Under the pieces are notes generated by a model. The model was given only the letters and a program-made list of their open reading frames with translations, had not been told where the DNA came from and did not search any database. 64,000 nucleotides of DNA from Cytophagales bacterium CG12_big_fil_rev_8_21_14_0_65_40_12 (GTDB lineage: Bacteria > Bacteroidota > Bacteroidia > Cytophagales > Cyclobacteriaceae): positions 1 through 64,000 of the forward strand of contig PCUU01000082.1 in assembly GCA_002786855.1 (NCBI GenBank), given 5' to 3'. Shown piece after piece: positions 16,906 to 24,934 of the stretch; positions within the stretch are counted from its first letter, which is position 1, and each line of letters opens with the position of its first letter. The translations under genes and the position numbers were made by a program.

Positions 16906-17718
16906 TTACTTTGCTAAACCTGTGCTGATTGTTTCGTTTTCTATAATAAGCTTGGCTATGGCTTTAGCCCAAATTTGGTAGGTAAGCAATGATGGATGAA
17001 CGCCATCACTGAAATAGGCTGAAGGTTCGGCCTGAATTCCAATCTCCTCCGTCCAATTTTCGAAAGAGATGATTCTTGTATCGTAATAGACATTGCTGTG
17101 TTGCTGAATAACGTTGTTCAGTGCTTCTCCTAAAATCTCCACCAAATTTCCCATTACAAACTTAATTAGAGGAGTAAACGCTGGGAATAGTTTAATGGGA
17201 GGCATGTTGGTGAAAACAATAGGGGCTTCACCAAATTTAGATTTTAAAGCAAGAATAAGCGTGTCAATATCTGCTGCCCAACGCCAAGGACTGTTCAAGG
17301 TGAAGGCATCATTAGCACCTAATCCAATCACTATTAAATCAACCTCGGTTTCCGTTATTTTAGGAATGAGTTTTTGGTTGACCGTCTTGGCTTCATAGCC
17401 GCTTCGGGCATAGACTTTCCAGCTTATTTTGGTGTGTAATTTTTCAGAAAGTGCTTTAGCTAATGTACCTGTAAATCCTTCTTCGTGGGTGGCGACACCT
17501 ACTCCCGCGATGGTACTTTCTCCAATAGTTATCAGTTTAAGTTTTCTGCCGTTAGGTGATTCGACTAACCCTTCATTGCCTTGGGCTTCGAGCAGTTTTG
17601 GGACTTTCGCCCGAATTTTTTTGCCCTGAAAATACATAATGGGCAATAAAGGAATGCCTAGCAGCGCAAGACCAGTGTATTTAAGATTTAGAGTGAAAGA
17701 ATTACCCTTTACACTCAT
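16906..17718 (-). CDS. SGNH/GDSL-family hydrolase, membrane anchored
   Basis: This 270-residue protein has an N-terminal hydrophobic segment (about 10-30) and an SGNH esterase core. Block I reads GES (66-68) in place of the usual GDS, keeping the catalytic Ser. Block III is GLGAND and block V is DGVHPS with the Asp/His pair near residue 240. Such enzymes hydrolyse esters of lipids, polysaccharides or peptidoglycan; the substrate here is unknown. Its ATG lies 17 bases inside the 3' end of the small protein gene at 17702-17959, so three genes on this strand are coupled. Confidence 0.85.
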   Translation of the reverse strand: MSVKGNSFTLNLKYTGLALLGIPLLPIMYFQGKKIRAKVPKLLEAQGNEGLVESPNGRKLKLITIGESTIAGVGVATHEEGFTGTLAKALSEKLHTKISWKVYARSGYEAKTVNQKLIPKITETEVDLIVIGLGANDAFTLNSPWRWAADIDTLILALKSKFGEAPIVFTNMPPIKLFPAFTPLIKFVMGNLVEILGEALNNVIQQHSNVYYDTRIISFENWTEEIGIQAEPSAYFSDGVHPSLLTYQIWAKAIAKLIIENETISTGLAK

Positions 17719-17959
17719 TTATGGCTTTTTCTAAAATACCTAGAATCTTATCGTTGTTCATTCCAATCATCGAGGCCGGAAAACCAATTTCTAAATTCGA
17801 GATAGACAATGTTTGCTCAGTTTCTGAATAATCGAAATCTAGTGAAATACCATTTTTGGATAAGTAGCCAGCATTTCCTTCCAAAGCAATGCCTTGTGAT
17901 TTCAATTTCGCCCTAAGGCATTCGAAAGTAGCGCTTGTGATTTGATCAAATTTCCTCAT
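17702..17959 (-). CDS. Small conserved-looking cytoplasmic protein
   Basis: This 85-residue protein is unrecognised. The start was placed at the ATG at 17957-17959 (MRKFDQITS); an upstream in-frame Met would overlap the previous gene by about 80 bases and is less likely. It has no signal peptide or TM helix. Its sequence alternates short helical and strand-like stretches and ends CKG. It sits between DUF4494 and the SGNH hydrolase with overlaps of 14 and 17 bases, so it is translated from the same message. Confidence 0.6.
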   Translation of the reverse strand: MRKFDQITSATFECLRAKLKSQGIALEGNAGYLSKNGISLDFDYSETEQTLSISNLEIGFPASMIGMNNDKILGILEKAINECKG

Positions 17960-18452
17960 CGTCTTCTTCTTCAAATTGACTTTCAACTGCTGCCAGTGGT
18001 CTAAAATTATCTGGAATCTTGGCTTCACCGCTATGGTGGAAAACTTCTAATACTGGCGATTCCTTCACTTCAGGAACAGTAAAAGTCACCAACATATTAT
18101 GTAAGCTTTCATGAATACGATCGTAAGCCTGCTTTACGTCATTGGCCATGGTAAGCATAAAGTTGGTTACTTTTTTCTCCTTACCAGAATCGGCATCAGC
18201 CACAAAGTAAACTACTTTGGCATGGTAAAAAGTATCGGCATCAGGGTATTCGAATACATCAGTCACCTTACTTTTAGAAATACCCGTTACTTGAAATTCG
18301 CCTCTTACACGCTGCCCAATTTCCTCATAAATTTTGGTTTCTGCTTCGGTAAAAGAAAGTGCATCGGCTAAGTACGTTTCAGTTACGCTTTTTGTGCGCC
18401 CTTGTTCATCTTCCTTCATGTATTTCACCTTGCAGGTAAACCAAACTTTCAT
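17946..18452 (-). CDS. DUF4494 domain protein
   Basis: This 168-residue protein starts at the ATG at 18450-18452 (MKVWFTCKVKYMKEDEQG), the conserved N-terminus of Bacteroidota DUF4494 proteins. The DALSFTEAETKIYEE segment supports the family. An in-frame Met 20 codons upstream gives an unlike extension and was rejected. It has an acidic C-terminal tail (EEEDDEEI). It is probably cytoplasmic and first of a three-gene transcript. No biochemical role is established for the family. Confidence 0.85.
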   Translation of the reverse strand: MKVWFTCKVKYMKEDEQGRTKSVTETYLADALSFTEAETKIYEEIGQRVRGEFQVTGISKSKVTDVFEYPDADTFYHAKVVYFVADADSGKEKKVTNFMLTMANDVKQAYDRIHESLHNMLVTFTVPEVKESPVLEVFHHSGEAKIPDNFRPLAAVESQFEEEDDEEI

Positions 18453-18636
18453 AATCCTTAAATTTTTGTGGAGGCTAAAAATACGATTGATATTGGTGAA
18501 ATCACTGGCCAAATTGAAATTATCATAAATAACTTTAAGAAGTTTTTGAAGCTGAAAATCACTGTTTTTGCAGATTTACTCCATTGGTCACAGCGTATTG
18601 GTTTAAATTGATAAAAATTTCAGTACTTCACGACTT

Positions 18637-19806
18637 ATGAGCGCAGTTTTCCCTTACCCTAGTCAAATTGTTATCACATGTTTCCCTAGGCAAAGCCCTT
18701 GGTTGGCTCAAGAAGTCGAAGCTTTGGGCTTTAAAGTAGAAAGTTCAAGCATCACAGAAGTAGAAGTGAGCGGCTTTATTGACGATTGCTTAAAACTGAA
18801 CATGTTTTTGAGAACAGCCGGCAGGGTACTTTTTCAGGTGAAGCGATTCAGGGCTCAAAATGCAGATGACTTGTACCGCGAGCTTTCGAAAATTCCTTGG
18901 GAAGATTATATCCATAACGATGGTTTTTTAACTGTCACTTCCTATGTCAAAAACGATACGATTACCGATGATCGCTTTGCCAATCTCAGGGTAAAAGATG
19001 CCATTGCCGATAGGATGGTAGCTAAAACGGGTACTCGTCCAGATTCTGGGCCTACACGTGATGGGGCTGTAGTGCATATTTATTGGAAGGAAGAAAAAGT
19101 GCGTGTTTACTTCGATACTTCTGGCAATACCATTTCAAAACACGGTTATCGAAAAGTGCCTTATAAAGCACCAATGATTGAATCTTTGGCCGCCTCTGCC
19201 ATCATTGCCAGTGGATGGGATGGAGCAAGCCCTTTTATCAATCCAATGTGCGGTAGTGGTACTTTGGCGATTGAAGCAGCACTAATAGCGACCAAAACGG
19301 CCCCAGGGCTATTTCGAGATAACTTTGGCTTTATGCATTTAAAGAGCTACGATCGCGACTCTTGGGAGGGCTATATTCGATTGGCTGAGTTACAGCGTAA
19401 GAAGAAACTAGATTTTAAAATCATCGCTTCAGATATAGAAAAGAAAGCCATTACTGCGGCCAAAATAAATGCAGGGACAGCAGGCGTAATGCATTTGATC
19501 GATTTCGAAATTTGTGATTTTAGAGAAACTACCATTCCAGAAGCGCCTGGTGTGGTCATGTTTAATCCAGAATATGGGGAAAGATTAGGGGCAGAAAAGG
19601 ACTTGGAAGAAATCTATATTGCCATTGGCGATTTTTTCAAGCAGCAGTGCAAAGGCTATATGGGTTATGTTTTTACCGGAAACCTTGATTTGGCAAAAAG
19701 AATAGGACTCAAGGCAAAACGAAGGGTTGAATTTTACAATGCTAAAATCGATTCTCGCTTATTGGAATACGAGCTTTATGCAGGTTCTAAAAGAGAAAGC
19801 AATTGA
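18637..19806 (+). CDS. THUMP-domain class I SAM-dependent rRNA methyltransferase (RlmL-like)
   Basis: This 389-residue protein has an N-terminal THUMP RNA-binding region (about 45-160) and a Rossmann methyltransferase domain with motif I NPMCGSGTLAIEAAL (about 202-216) and motif IV NPEYGERLG (about 309). The usual NPPYG is NPEYG here. The family (YpsC/RlmL N-terminal half) methylates guanine N2 in 23S rRNA. It lacks the RlmK half found in E. coli RlmL. Its stop overlaps by 4 bases the TTG start of the patatin gene. It is divergent from DUF4494, with 184 bases between them. Confidence 0.88.
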   Translation: MSAVFPYPSQIVITCFPRQSPWLAQEVEALGFKVESSSITEVEVSGFIDDCLKLNMFLRTAGRVLFQVKRFRAQNADDLYRELSKIPWEDYIHNDGFLTVTSYVKNDTITDDRFANLRVKDAIADRMVAKTGTRPDSGPTRDGAVVHIYWKEEKVRVYFDTSGNTISKHGYRKVPYKAPMIESLAASAIIASGWDGASPFINPMCGSGTLAIEAALIATKTAPGLFRDNFGFMHLKSYDRDSWEGYIRLAELQRKKKLDFKIIASDIEKKAITAAKINAGTAGVMHLIDFEICDFRETTIPEAPGVVMFNPEYGERLGAEKDLEEIYIAIGDFFKQQCKGYMGYVFTGNLDLAKRIGLKAKRRVEFYNAKIDSRLLEYELYAGSKRESN

Positions 19807-21986
19807 ACATTTTCAAAAAAATATGGTCTAGTTTTCCTGTGCAGTTGCTGGTGGTGCATGTAAAGCACAACCAATTTTTACTTGTGTATTGGCTCATCCT
19901 TTTCGCAACCGTCAATGGTAATTTCGGTCGAAACTTAGGGATTCCCTACCTCTTTCTTGATCCCGTTTATTTGGATGAAGTTTCTATTTGGGGATTCATG
20001 ATTTTGGGCGTGGCCATCGCTGGGTTCGCCATGTCCTATAACATCACGAGCTATATTTTAGATGGATTTAGGTTTCCTTTTTTAGGTACGCTGCCTAGGC
20101 CCTTGTCGCATTTTTGCTTGAATAACGCAACGATTCCTTTGGTCTTTGTTGGCTTTTATATTTATAAAGTAATTGATTTTCAAAGCGAGGCAGGCCTAGA
20201 GAATTCAGAAGTCATTATTCAAATTTTGGGCTTCTTGGTGGGGTGCTTGGCGATGCTGGTGTTTCTATTCGCTTATTTTTTTAAGACCAATTTCGATATT
20301 TTCAAATTACTTTCAATTAAAAACCCACTGCTGCCCAAGAAGACGGTGGAGTTTAAAAAGGCTTTCAAAAAACTACAGATGTTAAGGCGTTCGAAGGTAA
20401 TGGTCAACTACTATTGGGGGCTGAATTTGAAATTTTACTCTACCCGAAGGTTCGAAGAATATTATGATCGACTCGCGATTTTGAAGGTGTTTATCCAAAA
20501 TCAAAGGAACGCTATTGTGATTGAATCCCTGGTTTTAGTGGTGATTTTTAGCTTAAGTCTTTTCCAAAATATTCCAGTACTTCAAATTCCAGCGGCAGCT
20601 TCTGGAGTGTTAATGCTTACTATGATTGTAATGGCCACAGGGGCGCTGAGTTTTTGGTTTAGGTCGTGGATTTTCAGCGGGATTATGATTGTTTTTGTCA
20701 TTCTCAACATGGCCTTTACCACTGATTTCTTGAGCTATCAATACCCCGCCTATGGCCTTGATTACACTCAGAAACCAACAGAGTATAACCTCGAAAGTCT
20801 TCAGGCTTTTGCTTCGGATGAATTTATTGAGGATTCAAAAATGAACATGATTTCGATTTTGAATAATTGGAAGGCGAAGTTTGAGGAAGACAAACCAAGA
20901 ATGATTTTGATTACCGTGAGCGGGGGTGGGCAACGTTCAGCACTTTGGACCATGAATGTACTTCAACACGCGGATTCTGTTTTGAAAGGGGATTTGATGA
21001 AAAATACTTTCATGATTACTGGGGCTTCTGGAGGGCTTTTTGGTGCCGCTTTTTATCGAGAGTTGGCTTGGAAAAACTTGATGCCACAAGCGAAGGAACA
21101 CCTCGATGATTTAAGTAAGGATGTGCTCAATCCCGTGATTTTTACGCTGTTGCTGAATGATGTTTTCTTGAAGCTTAGGTCATTCGAATATGGTGGATTC
21201 GAGTACAAAACGGAGCGAGGCTACGTATTTGAGCAACGCCTTACCTCCAATTTGCATGGGCTTTTGGACAATCCCATAGCCTCTTATCGAATGCCTGAAT
21301 ATACTGCCGAAATTCCGTTGATCATGGTAGCGCCCACCATCACCAATGATGGCAGAAAATTGTACATCTCGCCACAGCCTACTTCGTTTTTCAATACAGG
21401 GAATATTGCCCAAAACTCAAAAATTCAAGGGGTGGATTTTGATTTATTGCTCAAAGACCATCAGCCTGATAGTTTGCGTTTTCTTACCGCTCTGCGAATG
21501 AGCGCAACTTTTCCCTATTTTTCACCTTCAATCACCCTGCCCACCATTCCTAAAATCAGCATTGCCGATGCCGGAATTTCAGATAATTATGGCATTTCGG
21601 ATGCCATTACTTTCTTGCATGTTTTTGAAGAATGGATTGAGGAAAACACCTCGGAAGTAATTCTTTTGACCATCAGGGATTCTGGCAAGGAACCGCCAAT
21701 TGCCGCAGACAATTCAAAGAATTTGGTTCAAAAGTTCTTTTCGCCAATCCAAGGGGCGGTGGGCAGCTGGGATCAAGTACAAACCATCAAGAACGAACAA
21801 CGGTTCGATTTGATCGATGCCATGTACGAGGGCCATTTGAAGCGGGTGGAGTTCGAATATCAAAACCAAGATGCTAACCGTGCTTCTTTGAGTTGGCGAT
21901 TAACGGATCGAGAAATTCAAGATATTCTGAATGGAATTAAGGTCGACCTGAACCAGAAATCTCTAAGAAGTTTGGGTAATAATTAG
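19803..21986 (+). CDS. Patatin-like phospholipase with N-terminal membrane region
   Basis: This 727-residue protein starts at TTG (19803-19805) within the stop overlap TTGA of the preceding gene. The first roughly 310 residues contain about six hydrophobic TM segments. The C-terminal half is a patatin acyl hydrolase: oxyanion motif SGGGQRS (about 373), nucleophile elbow GASGG (about 405) and the Asp motif IADAG (about 588), which replaces the common DGG/DGA. A catalytic Ser-Asp dyad is therefore intact. It is probably an inner-membrane lipid hydrolase; which face the active site occupies and the substrate are not evident. Confidence 0.85.
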   Translation: MNIFKKIWSSFPVQLLVVHVKHNQFLLVYWLILFATVNGNFGRNLGIPYLFLDPVYLDEVSIWGFMILGVAIAGFAMSYNITSYILDGFRFPFLGTLPRPLSHFCLNNATIPLVFVGFYIYKVIDFQSEAGLENSEVIIQILGFLVGCLAMLVFLFAYFFKTNFDIFKLLSIKNPLLPKKTVEFKKAFKKLQMLRRSKVMVNYYWGLNLKFYSTRRFEEYYDRLAILKVFIQNQRNAIVIESLVLVVIFSLSLFQNIPVLQIPAAASGVLMLTMIVMATGALSFWFRSWIFSGIMIVFVILNMAFTTDFLSYQYPAYGLDYTQKPTEYNLESLQAFASDEFIEDSKMNMISILNNWKAKFEEDKPRMILITVSGGGQRSALWTMNVLQHADSVLKGDLMKNTFMITGASGGLFGAAFYRELAWKNLMPQAKEHLDDLSKDVLNPVIFTLLLNDVFLKLRSFEYGGFEYKTERGYVFEQRLTSNLHGLLDNPIASYRMPEYTAEIPLIMVAPTITNDGRKLYISPQPTSFFNTGNIAQNSKIQGVDFDLLLKDHQPDSLRFLTALRMSATFPYFSPSITLPTIPKISIADAGISDNYGISDAITFLHVFEEWIEENTSEVILLTIRDSGKEPPIAADNSKNLVQKFFSPIQGAVGSWDQVQTIKNEQRFDLIDAMYEGHLKRVEFEYQNQDANRASLSWRLTDREIQDILNGIKVDLNQKSLRSLGNN

Positions 21987-22080
21987 CCTAAGTTTGGAAG
22001 AGAACCTTACTAATGACCTCTTTCAATGCTGAAAAAAATTCCTATGGAATGACCTACCATTTAGAGTACACGAATGCTTA

Positions 22081-22833
22081 TTAAATGCCATTTCGTTGCC
22101 TAATAGCTTCGTAAAGAATTACGGAAGTAGCCACCGACACATTTAATGATTCAATTTTGCCGATGATTGGCAGCTTGCATAAGTGATCTGCAAACTTCAT
22201 GTATTCTGGTGAAATTCCATCTTCTTCGGAGCCCATCAAAAGGGCAACGGGCACGGTTAAATCTTGCGTATACACCATGTCGGTCGCTTTTTCTGTGCAA
22301 GCAATAATGGTAATGCCATTGTCTTTGATCTCTCTTAGAGTAGTCTTCAAATTGTCAGCTCGGCAAACAGGGATGTAGTTCAACGCTCCTGCTGAGGTTT
22401 TCATGGCATCGCTGCCCACTTGAGCACTTCCCCTGGATGGGATGACTATGCCATGAGCACCAACACATTCTGCTGTTCTGGCTATTGCGCCAAAATTTCG
22501 GACGTCTGTAATTCTATCCAAAACAATTAGCAATGGTACTTCAGCTTTGCGATAAGCTTCTGAAATAATATTGTCCAATGAGGCGTAAACCACGGATGAA
22601 ATAAAGGCAATTGATCCTTGGTGATTTTTGCGGGTTATCCTATTGAGTTTCTCGATCGGTACTTTTTGGATTGGGATATTGAAATCGCGGGCCGCTTCTA
22701 AAAGTTCGGTAGTTAAATCGTTGCGAACATCTTTTTGCAGCAATAATTTGTCTATTTCTTTGCCAGCATGTATGGCTTCAATAATGGCCCTGCTGCCATA
22801 GATGAAATCCTCAGAGGGGGTTGTATTTATCAT
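22081..22833 (-). CDS. rlmB: 23S rRNA (guanosine-2'-O-)-methyltransferase
   Basis: This 250-residue SpoU/TrmH-family enzyme has an N-terminal substrate-binding domain (DFIYGSRAIIEAIHAG) and a trefoil-knot SAM domain with LDRITDVRNFGAIARTAEC, LLMGSEEDGISPEYM and LPIIGKIESLNVSVATSVILYE motifs. RlmB 2'-O-methylates G2251 of 23S rRNA. It overlaps the 3' end of the GWxTD gene by 4 bases and is the second gene of that transcript. Exact target among TrmH paralogues is by family resemblance. Confidence 0.9.
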   Translation of the reverse strand: MINTTPSEDFIYGSRAIIEAIHAGKEIDKLLLQKDVRNDLTTELLEAARDFNIPIQKVPIEKLNRITRKNHQGSIAFISSVVYASLDNIISEAYRKAEVPLLIVLDRITDVRNFGAIARTAECVGAHGIVIPSRGSAQVGSDAMKTSAGALNYIPVCRADNLKTTLREIKDNGITIIACTEKATDMVYTQDLTVPVALLMGSEEDGISPEYMKFADHLCKLPIIGKIESLNVSVATSVILYEAIRQRNGI

Positions 22834-24050
22834 TCAATTATTTTTCCACTTCGCCAACTTGTTACTGCGTCCATCCAAGACTCCTTGTACTTATTGCCTC
22901 TAATTAATTGATACTCCAAGAGGTTGCCCTCTCCTGAAATGAGATCAAAAATGAAACGGGTGCGGTTTCCGTTGGGCGAAGCAAATACCCAAAGTTCGGT
23001 GTTTTCGTTGCGAAATGCCTGGAGTGGGTTGCCATATATCTGATAAACCATTCCTCTATCTGTTTTCCAGCCTTCTTTATTTGTTGTGAACAAATGTGCT
23101 GCATCCCTAATTCTTTTGTAGTAGTATTTGACAAAATCCTGACTCATTTTGCTGCTGCCAGAAAATCGATTCATCACAAATCCCTCAAAAGCATCGCGCA
23201 CATCATTTGCTTGTCTTATGGTTTTGAATTCATCCGTTGTAGTGATAAAAATTAGAGGCTGCACCATATTGTCATAGCGATCGAAATAAGGATAAAAGGC
23301 ATCTGTTACTAGAATTCCTAATTTGTTATCAGGATCTGATGCCTCATTGATTTCGTAAAATCCAGGAGTAGAAAATTTGAATGGTTCAGCCTCTATTGCG
23401 CCATATAGTGTATCAATTTCAATCTTACTGGTGGCATTGGGTTCACTATTATCGAATGGAGGAAGTGCAACGGATTTGTTGTTGAGCACGCCTTTGATCT
23501 CATACTTGCCTTCGTTTCCGAAAACATTGACCAATCGTACGGTTTGATCAAGGTTGATGAATTTTGAAAAATAAGGCACATCCCGTTTTTCTTCAAAGAT
23601 CATGAAAGGTTGATTTTTGAGGTCCTCTTTTACAGAAATGGGAATGTCAAAGATGAAATTTTTACCTCTGGCGATATTGTTGATCTCTAGTACAATAAGG
23701 TTTTGATCAGGTTTTTTTTCGAAGACAAAGGCATAAACAAACTCACGAAAACCTGTTGCTATTACTGAGGTACTATCCAGTCTTTTCGTGGCTGAAACAT
23801 GTCGTTCATCGATGTAGCTACTGCGAACGTCATAAGTGAGTTCGTAATCGCTGATTTTTACAATGCCACTATTGAGGATAAAGCGCACATAAACCTGAAC
23901 TTGCTTCTCGTTTTGGGCCAGTCGATAATCGACTAAAAATTCATGGTTTTGATTGTATAAAAAGCTGATATCGACAGAAGTCATTCTGCTTTGGCTAAAC
24001 AAACCAAAGGAGCTAAAAACTAATAAGCCTAAGATAATGAGCCTTTTCAT
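22830..24050 (-). CDS. GWxTD domain-containing exported protein
   Basis: This 406-residue protein counts from the ATG at 24048-24050, which starts a clean signal peptide (MKRLIILGLLVFSSFG, cleavage near FSQS). An earlier in-frame TTG-type start adds ten polar residues and is less likely. The GWKTDRGMVYQIYGNP motif near residue 355 is the defining GWxTD signature of a Bacteroidota/Acidobacteriota domain of unknown function. The mid-region looks beta-rich. It overlaps rlmB by 4 bases and is divergent from a methyltransferase gene. Confidence 0.85.
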   Translation of the reverse strand: MKRLIILGLLVFSSFGLFSQSRMTSVDISFLYNQNHEFLVDYRLAQNEKQVQVYVRFILNSGIVKISDYELTYDVRSSYIDERHVSATKRLDSTSVIATGFREFVYAFVFEKKPDQNLIVLEINNIARGKNFIFDIPISVKEDLKNQPFMIFEEKRDVPYFSKFINLDQTVRLVNVFGNEGKYEIKGVLNNKSVALPPFDNSEPNATSKIEIDTLYGAIEAEPFKFSTPGFYEINEASDPDNKLGILVTDAFYPYFDRYDNMVQPLIFITTTDEFKTIRQANDVRDAFEGFVMNRFSGSSKMSQDFVKYYYKRIRDAAHLFTTNKEGWKTDRGMVYQIYGNPLQAFRNENTELWVFASPNGNRTRFIFDLISGEGNLLEYQLIRGNKYKESWMDAVTSWRSGKIIE

Positions 24051-24152
24051 GCCTAACTTAATTCGTGTTAAAGGTAACAAAAATGTGGTTGAATGCTGTC
24101 TATCTTAAGCTCATTGTAAGTTAAATGGTTTATTTTTGACCAAAATTTAAGC

Positions 24153-24926
24153 ATGGCCACCTACACAACAGAAATCGCTTCAGATAAAATACCATCAGAC
24201 AATCCGATTCATCAACGACTGTTGCGGGCGTATTATTTGGCCGTTCCGTATGTCAAAGGAAATTTGCTCGAATTAGGTTGTGGCGAGGGCAGGGGTGTTG
24301 AATTGTTGGAGCCTTTGGCCGATGATTACTTGGCCTTGGACAAAATCCAATCAGTGATTGATGAACTGAAGAAGAAGTACCCTGCTTTAGATTTTCACCA
24401 AGCGGTATTTCCTCCTTTTGTGGGCTTGGCCGATAATAGCTTTGATACCATTGTTTCGTTCCAAGTAATTGAACACGTAAAACAAGACAAGGAATTTCTA
24501 AAAGAGATCTATCGTGTACTCAAACCTGGTGGAAAAGCCATTCTTACGACTCCGAACATTAAGAAAACCTTATCTCGCAATCCTTGGCATGTGAGAGAAT
24601 ACACCGCACAACAATTGACGGATTTGGCTGCTTCAATTTTTCCGAAAGTGGAAATGAAGGGCGTAGCGGGCAATGAAAAGGTGATGGCTTATTACGAAGA
24701 CAACAAAAAGTCGGTGCAGCGAATTATGCGTTACGATATTTTCAATCTTCAATACCGATTGCCTGCGCCATTGCTCAGAATTCCTTATGACATCTTGAAT
24801 CGGATCAATAGAAATAAGTTAAGCGATCAGAATGGAGGGCTAGTAAACGAAATCAGTCAAGAAGATTACCTCTTGACTGATGACGCAGATACTGCTTTGG
24901 ATCTTTTTCTTGTACTCGAAAAGTAA
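24153..24926 (+). CDS. Class I SAM-dependent methyltransferase
   Basis: This 257-residue protein has a type-11 methyltransferase core: motif I LLELGCGEGRGVELLEPL (about 38-55), an acidic strand-2 end (LALDKIQ), FDTIVSFQVIEHV (about 103-115) and YRVLKPGGKAILTTPN. The C-terminal part is less typical and ends VLEK. This group methylates small molecules, quinones, lipids or sugars; neighbours do not fix the substrate. It stands alone on the plus strand between two convergent/divergent genes. Confidence 0.85.
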   Translation: MATYTTEIASDKIPSDNPIHQRLLRAYYLAVPYVKGNLLELGCGEGRGVELLEPLADDYLALDKIQSVIDELKKKYPALDFHQAVFPPFVGLADNSFDTIVSFQVIEHVKQDKEFLKEIYRVLKPGGKAILTTPNIKKTLSRNPWHVREYTAQQLTDLAASIFPKVEMKGVAGNEKVMAYYEDNKKSVQRIMRYDIFNLQYRLPAPLLRIPYDILNRINRNKLSDQNGGLVNEISQEDYLLTDDADTALDLFLVLEK

Positions 24927-24934
24927 ACCGCTCT

